64,000 bases of DNA from Rhododendron vialii (taxonomy: Eukaryota > Streptophyta > Magnoliopsida > Ericales > Ericaceae), in assembly GCF_030253575.1 (NCBI RefSeq), contig NC_080557.1:22677501-22741500 (forward strand), read 5' to 3'. This document shows positions 21,528 through 33,798 of this stretch, piece after piece. Made by a program: the position numbers and the translations under genes. How positions within the stretch are numbered: the stretch's first letter is position 1; the number at the start of each line of letters is the position of its first letter. The notes under the pieces are model-generated. The model worked only from the letters and a program-made list of their open reading frames with translations. It had not been told where the DNA came from and did no database searches.

Positions 21528-22511
21528 TTGAAGCAGGAGCTGAGTGCGTTGGTGCCTATTCCGATTCGTGCAGATTTGGGGAAGTACTTGGGGTTGCCGG
21601 CTGAGGTGGGGAAGTCTAAGACAGCCCTTTTTAGTTATATTAAGGATAGGGTTCTTCAGAAATTAGCCAGGTGGAAAAAGAAAATTCTTAACCAGGTTGG
21701 GAAAGAAGTGTTGCTTAAGTCTGTAGCTTTGGCCCTTATGGTATATGCTATGTCCTGTTTCAAGTTACCGGTAGGTTTGTGTCACCAAATTGAAGCGGCT
21801 ATGGCTATATTTTGGTGGGGTCAGAAAAGTGATGAACGAAAGATCCACTGGATGAGGTGGAGTCGGCTGTGCAATCCTAAATTCAAGGGAGGGTTGGGGT
21901 TCCAAGATCTTACGTCTTATAATTTGGCTCTTTTAGCTAAGCAAGGATGGAGGATTATGATGTCACTAGAATGTTTATTGGCCCAGGTTCTGAAGAGCAG
22001 ATATTTCAAAGACAAATCGTTTATGGAAGCAGAGCTGGGTTCTAATCCATCTTGGGTATGGTGAAGCATTTGGGAAAGCATGAAGGTTATAACCATTGGA
22101 ATTCGGTGGTCAATTGAGAATGACGAACATGTGCACATTGATGAGGATCCTTGGGTGCCAATAGATGGGGCATTCAAACCGCAAAGGCTGATGGACGATG
22201 GGGAGTTTGTGTTAGTCAAGTAACTTATTAATCCTTCTTCGACTACGTGGAGGGAGGATATTGTTTCATAGCTCTTTTTTTCGAATCACGCTCGGTGCAT
22301 TCTCAACATTCCTTTGTTGTGGACGAATAGGGTTGATAAGTTGGTATGGCATCAGTCACATGCGGGTATTTATAATATAAGCTCAGGCTACTTGTCAGCT
22401 TTGAACTTGAATAATCAAAGGATTATGGGAAATGGAGAGGAAGGGGGGACCAGATTGATGGCTGGGAATGAGGCACAATGGAACGTAATTTTAATGATCC
22501 AAGTCGTTTAA
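21528..22511 (+). pseudogene. LINE (L1-type) reverse transcriptase C-terminal fragment
   Basis: The + strand encodes the post-RT region of plant L1-type LINEs: LGKYLGLPAEVGKSK, then the block from RVLQKLARWKKKIL through YAMSCFKLP, IFWWGQ, the GGLGFQDL signature and QGWRIM, ending NPSWVW before a TGA at 22062-22064. The frame then continues (SIWESMKV, ENDEHVHIDEDPW), with further stops, to about 22511. The fragment starts abruptly near 21520, so the endonuclease and RT catalytic core are missing. It is dead. The catalytic FADD motif is not present. Confidence 0.85.
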
Positions 22512-22526
22512 TGTGATCAGAACGTA

Positions 22527-22702
22527 ATTTTAAGGGTAACTATGAAAAATCAGCAAAAAAAAAATTACCGGAAAGGGCTTGATCTGAACAGTTTTTATTT
22601 GAATCTGAGTAGTTTTTATTTGAATGGTTCAATTAAAAATTGCTCAAAACAAGCACTTCCCGGTCATATTTTTTGCTAATTTCTCGTGGACACCCTTAAA
22701 AT
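22527..22702. mobile_element. MITE, 176 bp, perfect 11-bp terminal inverted repeats
   Basis: ATTTTAAGGGT at 22527-22537 is the exact reverse complement of ACCCTTAAAAT at 22692-22702. Inside, AGCAAAAAA followed by CCGG is also inverted on both arms. No clear target duplication was found. It sits right after the LINE fragment. Confidence 0.7.
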
Positions 22703-23279
22703 CACATTCTGCACACATTGAACGGTTCGGATCATAAAAATTTGATTAGGAACTATGAGATTGAGATTTAGAGTGTTTTTTTAGATGTTTTTATAGGTGT
22801 CTCTAGAACCGCTCCGTACTAATATAGTAATGAACTACAAAAGCTACAAGTTGAGTACATTTCTAAAAGAAATTACTTTTCTTAAGTCGGCACTTAATTA
22901 AATATGTAGTGTGTTGGTCGCCTGGTAAATATGAGTATGTTTGTGTAAGTATTGGTGTAAATGTTTGTAGTTGTAGAAGAATTGGATAGTGATTTGTTTT
23001 GGGCATTGATTTCTACACTTCATTTTTTGATATTTACTTTTCTTTTTTATCTTTTAGCAAAAAAAATACATACACTTTCAACACTAAAATTAAAAAAAAA
23101 AGAGTGGTTATAAAAAAATGAGATGGTGTAGAAATCGATTCTTTTTTTTTTAGCAAACTTCAAAGCCACGCCGGCGCCAAAGGAGGCGGAGACCTGTAGG
23201 GGGAGTAGTTTGCGTAAAGCAAACAAACATGCGGTGACAACCTCTTCCAACCGCCGCAGTGCTCCTTGTTCTTCTTGTA

Positions 23280-23768
23280 CCCACGTGTGAATACCACGTG
23301 AGACAAACATCCCATCTTTTCATTTCACCCTCCCTCCCTCTCTCTCTCTCTCGTCATTTCCGTCTCAGCTAGCTCCATCATTCTTTTCTTTCTGGAGAAG
23401 ACCATCGATCACTCAGCTACATCATTCACTCACAGGTTTTTGAGGAAAAAATAGCGGGGACGGAATTGTTAGAGCCGATGTTTCTTTTCGAAGAGCAGAA
23501 TCGAAGTATAGAGTCGAACAAGTAGGTGTAACTCTTGAGTTCTATGGCGGTACTCCACCCAGATCCCCACTTTTACAACCAAATTTTAGATTCGATTTGC
23601 AAGATTTATGTAACAGCTTTCACTTTGGGTTATCCCTTACGACGCGCTGCCCCGACTTTAATTTGTCCTCCTCTAATGAACAGTGAAATTGGTTCCTTAG
23701 GATTAGTCAGTGTGCATTCTAACAATCTTTTCAAGGTACAAAGCCAAACAAGTATAGATATAGATTAA
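23280..23768 (+). other. promoter-like stretch plus possible orphan first exon
   Basis: Two G-boxes (CACGTG at 23282-23287 and 23295-23300) are followed by a CT-rich leader (about 23326-23352) typical of plant 5' UTRs. An ATG at 23544 opens 64 codons ([20 protein letters not shown] onward) to a plausible donor AAG/GTACAA at 23735/23736. A short upstream ORF begins at 23478. I do not recognise the peptide. No matching downstream exon is visible before the TRIM at 23845, so it is either a truncated gene or chance. Confidence 0.35.
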
Positions 23769-23844
23769 GCCCTTACTTTTTTTTTAATTTACCCTAAAAT
23801 GTTATCACTATCCAAATGAGTTGGCAGAGAAAAGTCCCATTTTT

Positions 23845-24395
23845 TCCCACCATTTTTTACCATCTCTTGAAACTAATTGGTGTTAGTGAGTGTTTCAATA
23901 TAGATTTTTTGGGCTTTATCTTGGATATGTCAGAAAATATTTGGGTAAAAGTTATATTTTTTTACTTTTTCGATTCATTTTGACGAGACGAATCAATAAT
24001 ACATAAAAGTTATGCGCAAAACTAACAAACACAAACAAAATTTGAACTATAAAGAACAAAATAAGAAAAAGCTCAAAAATCTCAAAAAAAATCTTAGCGG
24101 AACTTAACCTAAGTCTTTTGGGATTCAACATTGCACTCGTAATTATGTTTTTAGAGCGATGCATGAAGTGGCATTGTGTAACCAAATTCATGGGAGAACT
24201 CCGGGCCCAACATTCCTCCCTCGTGATGACGCTCTCGCGACTCGAATCCATGACTACTTTGATACCACTTGTTAGATCGCTTTTCACCATCTCTCCTAAA
24301 ATCAATTTGTGTTAGCGAGAGTTTCAACCAAGTCTTTTATAATATTCGACATTGCACTCGCAAGTCTGTTTTTAGACCGATCATAGAATCTCAAC
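23845..24395 (-). mobile_element. TRIM-like element, PBS and PPT only 57 bp apart
   Basis: On the minus strand one LTR ends at 24270 (ATCTAACA), followed by a primer-binding-like AGTGGTATCAAAG, a short internal region, a polypurine tract GAGGGAGGAA (24213-24222) and a second LTR start TGTTGGGCCCGG at 24212. The two LTR copies share CTCTAAAAACA, GAGTGCAATG and AAAGACTT with the same order and a common tail (TTGAAAC to GAGATGGT). The second copy carries about 190 bp of extra AT-rich DNA. The first copy lacks its 5' part and is fused to the gypsy pol at about 24395. There is no coding sequence, as expected for TRIMs. Confidence 0.6.
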
Positions 24396-27343
24396 CGGTG
24401 TCTCCTCGTAAGACAAATCCTCAGAAAGTTCCAACGGTTTCGATTCCAGAATAAGTGACGGATCTCCCATGAACTTCCGAAGCATAGAGACATGAAACAC
24501 GTCGTGTAACCGAGCCAACTCCACCGGTAATGCCAAACGATAAGCCGTAACCCCTACTCTTTTCACAATCTCGTAAGGACCTATGTATCTCGGTGCCAAT
24601 TTTCCTTTCTTTTGGAAGCGAATAACCCCTTTCCAAGGTGAAGCACGAATAAACACAAAGTCGCCCAGTGCAAACTCTAACTCACGTCTCCGTTTATCCG
24701 TATAACTCGTTTGACGGCTCTGTGCAATTTTCAAACGTTCTCTAATCAATCTAACACCATCTGCCATTTGTTGTATTAACTCCAGACCCAATGGTTGCTC
24801 CTCAGTGGCTTGTTGCTCTAACTCTCGTTCCAACATACTCCTTTCACCCACATCCTCCCAACAAATCGGAGTCCTGCATCGTCTACCATACAAGGCCTCA
24901 TATGTTGGCATGCCAATACTGCTTTGGTGACTGTTATTATAAGCGAATTCCGCCAACGATAAGTTCTCTTCCCAACCGCCACCAAAATCCAGAATACTCG
25001 CTCTCAGCATATCCTCTAGAATCTGTATAGTTCGTTCCGATTGACCATCAGTTTGTGGATGAAATGCAGTACTAAATTTCAAAGAAGTCCCCATAGCACG
25101 CTGCAAACTAAACCAAAATCTAGAAGTAAATTTAGGATCCCTGTCACTAACAATAGACATAGGTGCCCCATGCAATCTGACAATCTCGTCAACATATAAT
25201 TTAGCATACTTATCGTGGTATAAGTAGTCTTTACCGGCAAAAAGTGAGCTGACTTTGTTAATCGAACAACGATAACCCAAATGGAATCGTACCCCCCTTT
25301 GGAACGCGGCAAATCTGTCACAAAATCCATCGTCACATGATCCCATTTCCACTTCGGTATGGGAAGATTTTGCAACAAACCTGCCGGTCTCTGATGTTCT
25401 GCCTTCACTCGCTGACAAGTTTCACAGCCAGCCACATACTCCGCAATTTCCCTTTTCATACCACTCCACCAGAAATATTCTCTCAAATCACGATACAACT
25501 TAGTGCTTCTTGGATGCATAACATATGCAGAACAATGAGCTTCATCTAAAATTTCCTTCTTTAAAACCATATCATTTGGCAAACACATTCTCTTTCCAAA
25601 CAAAATCATACCATCATCCTGAACACTGAACTCAGGCATTTTCCCCTTCTACACGCTGCTTGAACTCTTGCAAATCAGGATCCTACCACTGCCCATCTCT
25701 GATCCGATCTATAAACAAAGGTCGAACACTGAAACGAGCTAACAAAGGTCCACCACTTTTCAGTGAAAACTCCACCCCCATGTGTTTCAACTCAGTAAAA
25801 ACTGAAACTCTCGAACATCGTACACATGCCAATCTTCCTGTTGTCTTTCAACTCAAAGCATCAGCGACCACATTTGTCTTACCTGGATGATAATGTATAG
25901 AACAATCGTAGTCCTTTATCGACTCCATCCACCGTCGTTGCCTCAAATTTAACTCCTTCTGCGTGAACAAGTATTTTAAACTCTGATGATCACTGTAAAT
26001 CTCACACAATACTCCATACAAATAATGCCTCCATATTTTGAGAGTGAAAACCACGGCCGCTAACTCCAAATCATGTGTTGGATAATTCTGTTCATGAACT
26101 TTCAACTGTCTCAACGCATAAGCTATAACCTTACCCCGCTGCATCAAAACACAACCCAATCCTTGCAATGAAGCGTCAGTGTAGACCACCAAATCCTCTA
26201 TAACAATCGGAATTGTCAAAACTGGTGCTGATACTAATCGTTTCTTCAACTCAAGAAAACTGTTCTCACACTCATCAAACCATAAAAATTTCACATCTTT
26301 CCTAGTCAACTTTGTCATTGGCAAAGCAATAGCAGAAAAGCCATGAATAAACTTCTGATAATAACCCGCCAAGCCAAGAAAACTTCGAATCTTTGAAAAT
26401 TTTTGGGACTCTCCCAATTAACCACCGCTTCTATCTTCTTATGGTCCACACAAACTCCATCAGAAGAAATCACGTGCCCTAAGAATTCCACACTATCCAA
26501 CCAGAACGTACATTTGCTAAGCTTCCCGAATAAATGATTGTCACGTATGACCTGTAACACGATACGTAAATGATCCTCATGTTCCTCCTTGGTGCGAGAA
26601 TATATCAGTATATCATCGATAAACACGATAACGAAAGTATCCAAGAATGGCTGAAATACCCAATTCATCAAATCCATGAAAACCGCTAGAGCATTGGTCA
26701 AACCGAACGACATAACCAAAAACTCATAATGACCATACCTGGAACGAAAAGCTGTCTTTGATACATCACTGTCCCTTACCTTAATCTGATGATAGCCCGA
26801 TCTCAAATCAATTTTGGAGAATACCGTAGCCCCGTGCAATTGATCAAACAAATCATCTATCCTCGGCAATGGATATTGGTTTCGAACTGTCACCATGTTC
26901 AACTATCGATAATCGATACACATACGCATGGAACCATCCTTCTTCTTGACAAATAAGACCAGTGCACCCCACGGCGATATGCTAGGCTGAATGAAACCCC
27001 GATCTAGTAATTCCTTCAACTGCACTTTCAATTCAAGCAACTCTGCCGGCACCATACGATACGGAGTAATAGATATCGGATTAGTACCCGGCAATAGTTC
27101 AATAGTGAACTCAACCTCACGGTCTGGCACGATACCCGGCAACTCATCCGGAAATACATCCGCAAACTCATTAACAATTGGTATCTCCTCTAGTGCAGGT
27201 GCTTTCTTTTCAGTGTCAATCATATAAGCAATATACCCCTTACAACCCTTACTCAACAAGGATTTGGCCTTAAGTGCCGAAATAATACAAGTAGAACTCA
27301 CTACTGAATCACCACAGAATTTCACCTTATCACTATTTGGCAA
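24381..27343 (-). pseudogene. gypsy pol: RT, RNase H, integrase, partial chromodomain (broken)
   Basis: The pol starts at about 27343. RT motifs run through [38 protein letters not shown] and the intact active site [11 protein letters not shown] (about 26.6 kb). RNase H ([29 protein letters not shown]) follows at 25.85-26.4 kb. Integrase has its HHCC-zone remnant LREYFWWSGMKREI and CETCQRVK at about 25.4-25.5 kb, then MDFVTDLP, SDRDPKF and FHPQTDGQSERT. It ends in the first residues of a chromodomain. Breaks: an in-frame stop at 26903-26905, and frame changes near 26.4 kb, 25.7 kb and 25.2 kb. It is a dead copy. Confidence 0.9.
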
Positions 27344-28889
27344 CTGAAATATAATTTCCTTACCTTACTAAAACAATCCATGACGGCATGATACCCCGAC
27401 AAAAAATCCATACCCAAGATCACTTCAAAGTCAGTCATATCTAATGGCAACAAATCTACCAATAACCTCTTTCCCCAAACCACCAATCCACAACTCGCGT
27501 AACACACATTAACAACTACTACCTCACCCACCGGTGTAGAAATAGCTAAAGCAATATTTAAAAGTTTAGCAGGCTTGTCTAAATGTTTAATGAAAGCATT
27601 AGATACAAAAGAATGCGTAGACCCAGGGTCTAGCAACACACGTGCATAAGTGCTAGGAACAACCAAAGTACCTGTCACTACCCCTTGCGAAGCCTGTGCC
27701 CCTTGAAGTGTGATTGCAAACACTCTACCTGTTGCTATAGAATTACCGGCTCCTCCACCTCTACCACCTTGCACACTACCCACAGAAGATGCTGCCGGCA
27801 TTGGTGCCCGAGGACATTGCATCGACATGTGCCCAAACTCACCACAAGTATAGCACTTGACGCTCTTAAGCGCACTTGGACAATCCCTCTTCAAATGATC
27901 CGTAGACCCGCAACCGAAACATTGATGAGACATTGTCGTAGCACCACTCACTGTCTGTCGGTTAGTCTCTTGTCCTGACTTCCCTTTGCACCACCCCGTG
28001 GAACCCCATTGTGATTTCCCGAAATCTTGAGTTCTGGTAACCTGAGATTTTTGACCCCCACCTTTGCTAGTACCTCCTCCAGACTTACCAAATGCTGCTC
28101 TTTCTGTCTTACTTTTCTTGTATGACTCCCGGTTATCATTATAGTCCTGAATATCCTTCCCTACCCTCCTAGCCATTTCCACCAACCGAGCATATTCCTC
28201 TTGTTCATAGGTAGTCAACCTTGTAGCTACCTTCGATGAAAGCCCTTTTCGGAATTGCTGACATCTTTTCTCTTCTGTATTCACCAAGTCTGGAGCATAT
28301 TTCGACAATTTTGCAAACCTAGCTTCATACTCTGGAACAGTCATACTGTTCTGCCTCAATTCAATAAATGTCGCTGCCTGGTCCAACTTCCAACTCTTCG
28401 AAAAATAGTGATCATTGAACCCTTTAATAAAGCGCTCCCACGTCACCACTCGCGGTACCGCAGGTATAACTCCTGGCAGAGGGGCAGTCCACTGCCTCTC
28501 AAACGACTCCCACCAATCCCGAGCACTACCTTTCAAGCTAAAACTTGCTAATGTCACCTTTTGTGCGTCGGTCACTTCCATAGCCTTCAACACCCGCTCC
28601 ATAGATTTAAGCCATTCTTCAGCATCACTGGGGTCAATTGCCCCCTCAAACTCCACAGTGAATAGCTTTTTGAACCTTTCAAGTAAACCAGTGCCCATTC
28701 CACGAGTCATTGCCTCTCTGTAGTTTGCCATTGCATAAGAGCTGTTTGTTGTTCTGCAAGCAAGGCTACAGTCGCAAGAAGTTTATCAGCATCCCCCACA
28801 ACCGGCTGCTGTAAAGGAACTTCAGATTGCTCAACCTCATCATCACTAGACGCAGCGTCCTCAGCATGAACTGTATGCTCCGAAGCCAT
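27322..28889 (-). pseudogene. gypsy gag-protease with two CCHC knuckles
   Basis: A 469-codon frame (28731-27322) is preceded by an N-terminal acidic piece (28889-28707) in another frame, so one frameshift lies near 28.72 kb. The gag retrotransposon domain reads through FSLKGSARDWWESF. Two zinc knuckles, CFGCGSTDHLKRDC and CYTCGEFGHMSMQC, lie near 27.8-27.9 kb. The protease has LLDPGSTHSFVS where the family has D-S/T-G, so the catalytic serine or threonine is replaced by proline. The flap region (VILGMDFLSGY) is kept. The frame then shifts into pol. Confidence 0.88.
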
Positions 28890-29051
28890 TTCTCAAATAT
28901 CTGTTCCAATAACTTTAACAATCAATAGCAAACGCAATTTTAGAGATATAACTCACCCGTTAGTCAATCCTACCTCTACACAAGAAACACAAAACCCCTA
29001 TGGTCCACTACTGAACTCCCAACCGACCCTCAACTCAGAGTCTAGAAAGTA

Positions 29052-29069
29052 CTAGCTCTAATACCAAGT
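29052..29069 (-). other. primer-binding site of the gypsy element
   Basis: Immediately inside the LTR the minus strand reads ACTTGGTATTAGAGCTAG, matching the 3' end complement of initiator tRNA-Met (TGGTATCAGAGC) with one mismatch. This fixes the LTR edge at 29070 and the minus-strand orientation. Confidence 0.85.
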
Positions 29070-31065
29070 TGTCACGCCCCGTCCCGGAACAACACCCGAA
29101 GTGGGCCACATGGCATTCCACACACCAAAGAACAAAATCTAAACGATAAACCATACACATAACAGAGTAAAACCCCAGCGGAAGACTTAACTTTAATATA
29201 AACAAGGTGTCAACAATTTTACGAACTTACATAGTACATAAGTTGCTGCCTCTTATCCCAACATAAGTAATTAAACATTAACAGAGTTCCCCACATAATT
29301 AAAAACTTGAAATCATAAAGTACTTGACAACCTTAGTCACAAAATGAGTTTAACAAAAATTATAGTTTGACCCATTACAACCAACTCGACCCAAAAACAC
29401 CAACACTCGATACTAATCCAAGTGTCCCCAAAATGCCGACCGGTAGTGGACCAACTCTACGACCACCTGTGACCTGGCAATCCAAAAAGGAAACCCAGAG
29501 TGTGTGAGATATAGAATACATTTAATAAAATACTACAATACCCGAAGGAATATCTCACTTGAACGTAGTTCACACAATTTCAGCTTATGTACTCAAAAAG
29601 ACAACACACATATAATCACAACATATGCGGTGGCACGTCTACCATAATCCCATATACCCCAGGAATGGTGTCCCACACGCCATGCTCCCAACTACCGTTA
29701 ATTAGGCGGCATGGCTTATGACATGATGTGCCTCACACACAAACCTTCAACGGTATAATCAACATACAACAAACATGCATAACATTAGCTAAATCCCAAA
29801 TAGCATGATACACAACCACCACCATGTAATACCTTATTGAATATAACCATATCAAACACACTCACCTTTGTGTCGACCGAGGTATGCCAAACTAAGGTTT
29901 CGGCACCTCTCGAATGACCGGCTCTTTACCTAGCCACAAGTTAACTCATATTAGTTACTAATTCAATGAATACTTGGCACAAGGTTATAAAGCTAATAAG
30001 AAGCTAAACAATGTCTAACGGATACAAATATGTCCAAATCAATACCTAAAAGTGTCCCACGATAAGTGTGAAACTCAAACACTACCCAATTCTCCAAAAA
30101 GACAACATTCCACGACCAATCTGTCTTAGAATGATCATAACATTTAATAGGTTTAGAACTAGTTCATGAGACCACCACCGTTAGAAATTACACTTCCGGT
30201 ACATGAATTTTGATATAAAGTTTTCCCAACATAGAGTCCGGACGACAAAGTTATGCTCGTCCGAAATTACTCACTCAACTGTCCAAAATTACAGATTTTG
30301 CACGTCCACCAACTTCAAACCAAAAACTGATTTAACCTATAACAAAACAAGCCACAAACCCTATATATTCTGAAAGGCATACAAGTCTAGTTTCTAAATC
30401 AAAAATCAGTGTGCAAACTCAATACCCGAGCTAAAAGATATGACTGTTTTTCCCAAGATGTGTCGGTGCCACAAACACAAAATCGAGCAGGATCACACCA
30501 ACTTGAAAACTCCGCCAAACCTAGAATATACATCTAATAAACCCCAAATTTGGTACACACCATTATCACTCATCAAAGTTCATCCCTCATTTTTCCCTGA
30601 TTTTTCACAACAAAGGAACCTAGTCAAAATCACCCCCGAACTCAGAAATTCTGAGCAGAGCAACACAATTTCCACCAGAACAGTTTGTGTTCGAAAATTC
30701 ATAAAAACTCGAATACTTAATACTTTTTAGTAATTCCAATGCCAAAACATCACTAATTTATCAATGTTTCAAACCCAAAAGGACCCATAACCAGGAGGAT
30801 CGTTTAACCATAAAAAAATTGATGAAAGACGCAGCTCTGTAAGCCGTCTGCTCAAAAACAGGAATCCCGCCACAGCTTGGTTTATGATTTTTATCTTTTT
30901 CCATATTTCTCAAAAAATTCTGAAAATTTACCACAATACAATAGACACACTATTGAACCCTTAGTAAAAATACCAGAAATTAAAAAGTTTTCTAGATACC
31001 TTGAATAATTTCGTGAAGAACAAACTAGGGTTTTTTCTCCTCTTTCTCTTCTCCTCTTCCCAACC

Positions 31066-31122
<57 letters not shown>

Positions 31123-31349
31123 CATACACACACGTACGAGAGAAGAATGGGGAGAAATATCTCCCCAGGATATTTGTAAACCTATATAAAGATTATTGTG
31201 TGCAAGCGAGACCTATTATTAACTTATGTTCTAATCGCAAATCACCTATAAGACCCTCGCAAGTTCAATTGTTTACGGTTTTTAACCCCAAAACATATAG
31301 TTCAATTAAAAGTAAATAAAATACCGAAATATCCGGGGCGGGTATTACA
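29070..31349 (-). repeat. 5' LTR of the Tekay-like gypsy element, 2280 bp
   Basis: On the minus strand it starts TGTAATACCCGCCCCGGAT (31349 inwards) and ends CGGGGCGTGACA (29070), with the PBS next. It is inserted into the copia RT frame, which resumes at 31350. A (CT)n(AT)n microsatellite lies inside at about 31066-31121. The 5-mer outside is TTGAG (31350-31354). The partner duplication is lost with the 3' end. Confidence 0.9.
31066..31125. repeat. (CT)n(AT)n compound microsatellite in the gypsy LTR
   Basis: About 16 TC units followed by about 11 TA units and a short CA run. Confidence 0.95.
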
Positions 31350-33798
31350 TTGAGACATTTCAACCCCAAGAAAATATTTCAATTGACCAAGGTCCTTCAT
31401 TTCAAACTCACTGGACAAATAACTCTGAAGAGCTGCCTTCTCTTCAGGATCATTTCTTATAACCACCATGTCATCAACATATACAACAAGGGCAATAATC
31501 TTACCATCCTATTTCTTCAAGAAAAAAGTGTGACTGAATTACTTTGATGGTATCTAAAGGCTCTCATGGATTTTGTGAACCTACCGAACCAAGCCCTCGG
31601 AGACTGCTTCAACCCATACAAAGATTTCTTTAATTTGCACACCTTTTGATAGTGTACTTCTGGTATTATGCAACCCGGTGGTAGATCCATGTATACTTCT
31701 TCAGACAACTCGCCATGTAGGAAGGCATTTTTCACATCAAATTGTTGTAATGGCCAATCCAAGTTTGCAGCTAGGGACAACAAGACTCTTTCCGTGTTGA
31801 TCTTAGCTACTAGTGCAAATATATCTGTATAATCTATCCTATAGGTTTGGGAGTACCCTTTTGCCATCAGCCTTGCTTTAAAGCGTTCAATTGTGCCAAC
31901 TGCTTTGTGCTTCACAGTATAAACCCATCGACATCCAACTGGTTTCTTCTTCGGTGGACGGTCAACAAGTTCTCAAGTGTCATTCCGCTGCAAGGACTGC
32001 ATTTCTTCATTCATAGCGGCTTCACACCTTGGGTTAGCTAAGGCTTCTTGCACACTGTTAGGAATAGATACAACAGATAATTAATTTACAAATGACTTAT
32101 TCGATTCTGACAAGCAACGGTTAGACACAAAAAGACTCATGGGGTATTTAACTTTACTAGAAAGTTCAGGTTCATATGTGGGTTTAGGAATACCTCTGGT
32201 TTGATGTGGTGGGAGTTGCTGTCTAGACGGTTCGGGCCCTAAATTGGGAACATCCTCAGCAAACGATTGATGTGGTGCCTGTGGTGTAAGGGATTCGTAT
32301 TAAGATATATCATCTAGATGATGTTCCTCACGTTCTTCACCGCTGTGATAACCATCGCTGTGGTGTTCCATTCTGCCGTGGTGTTCCTCACCGCTGTGGT
32401 GTTCATCACTATGATCAAATTCACTTACAATCTTGTTGCCAGGTTCAAGCTCATTCGTATCTAACTTCTCAGGTTCAGGGATTAGAAGATCATAGTCTAG
32501 AGACTCATAGTTTATACTTTGAACTTCTTCTTGGTTCCCCCCTTGAAGCTCAGACTCAGAGGAATAATACATAGAGTCTTCATGAAAACAACATCTAATG
32601 TCAGAAACATCCGTTTGGTTGGAGGGTGATAACAGCAATACCCCTTTTGATGAGTAGCATACCCTAGAAAGACACATCCCAATGCTCGAGGTGTCAACTT
32701 GTTGCGCTGATGTTTATGAAGATGTACAAATGCTACACAACCAGAAATATGGGGTGGTAAGTTAGGGACAGCTAAAGCAGTTACCGCTTCAAAGAGAGCC
32801 TGAAATGGTGTCTTGAAATGAATAGTGCTGGAAGGAACTCGGTTGATCAAATATGCGGTAGAGGTAAGTGCCTGTCCTCGATATGATAAAGGCATATGTG
32901 CTTCTATCAATGAAGCACGTACAACCTCTAGCAAGTGACGATTTTTTTCTCCGCCACCCCATTCTGCTGGGGTGTATCGGGACAGGTAGTTTGATGAATG
33001 GTCCCATGAGCTTCCAAATATCGCTTCAATTCAGAACTCACATATTTACCTCCATTATCACTCTGGAGGACTTGTACCTGGGCATTATACTAACTACGGA
33101 TCATCCTATCAAATTTCTAAAATAACAAGTTAACTTCACTTTTGGATTTCATTAAGCATACTCAAGTCATCCAGGTTTAGTCATCAATAAAAGTAACAAA
33201 CCAGCGCGACCCATCCAAGGTAGTAAATTTAGATGGACCCCAAACATTAGAATGTATGATCATAAAAGGGAGTGGGCTTTTATTTAAACTTAATGGAAAA
33301 GAAGTGCGATGGCTCTTGGCGAGTTCATAGACATCACACTTAAAACTAGTAATATCAAACTTTTCAAATAAACTAGGGAACAACTTCTTCAAATAACCAA
33401 AGGATGCATGCCCCAGGTGTTGATGCCACAGGCATATCTCAGATTTATTCTTCTTCCCCTTAGAACCTCAAGTTGTCAAAGCTTGATGCAACTTGGCTGA
33501 ACTCTTTGACATCAAGTCCAAATAATATAGCTTCCCTCGCCTAACACCACAACCAATCGTCTGCCTTTTTTGGATATCCTTAAACACACAAGATTCAGGC
33601 CAAAAAGTAACGACACAAGATAAGGTAGTGGTTATTTGAGAAACTGACAAAAGATTATAATCTAAAGAGGGAACAACCAAATCAGAGTCCAAATTCAAAG
33701 TGTCAAAGAGGGACAATGATCCTTCCCCAACAATCGAGATCGAGGTACCATTGGCAGTAGAAACAGAACTTTGTGAGGACGGTTTAAGAGTGACTTCT
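31350..33798 (-). pseudogene. Ty1/copia polyprotein fragment: pre-integrase, integrase, RT (broken)
   Basis: Minus-strand order: pre-integrase zone (NLLSVSQI at about 33.65 kb; GAG-pre-integrase), integrase core (FVTFIDD at about 33.2 kb, then LINRVPSS), the GCVFLGYATHQKGYCCYHP segment (about 32.7 kb), an acidic linker, then RT (RFKARLMAKGYSQ, FDVKNAFLHGEL, LYGLKQSPRAW). The YVDDM box is read at about 31.47 kb, and the reading continues to the exact point of the gypsy LTR insertion at 31349/31350. Many stops and frame changes. gag and protease are missing because the element is cut at 33798 by the Athila LTR. RNase H should lie beyond the gypsy insertion but is not seen. Confidence 0.88.

Larger units (their letters stand above)
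24381..29069 (-). mobile_element. Ty3/gypsy (Tekay-like chromovirus) internal region, 3'-truncated
   Basis: Order on the minus strand is PBS, gag with two zinc knuckles, protease, RT, RNase H, integrase and the start of the chromodomain (EETPVEIL), then a break. It belongs with the LTR at 29070-31349. No 3' LTR is present: the element is truncated near 24390, where TRIM sequence begins. Frames switch several times, so it is not autonomous. Confidence 0.9.
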
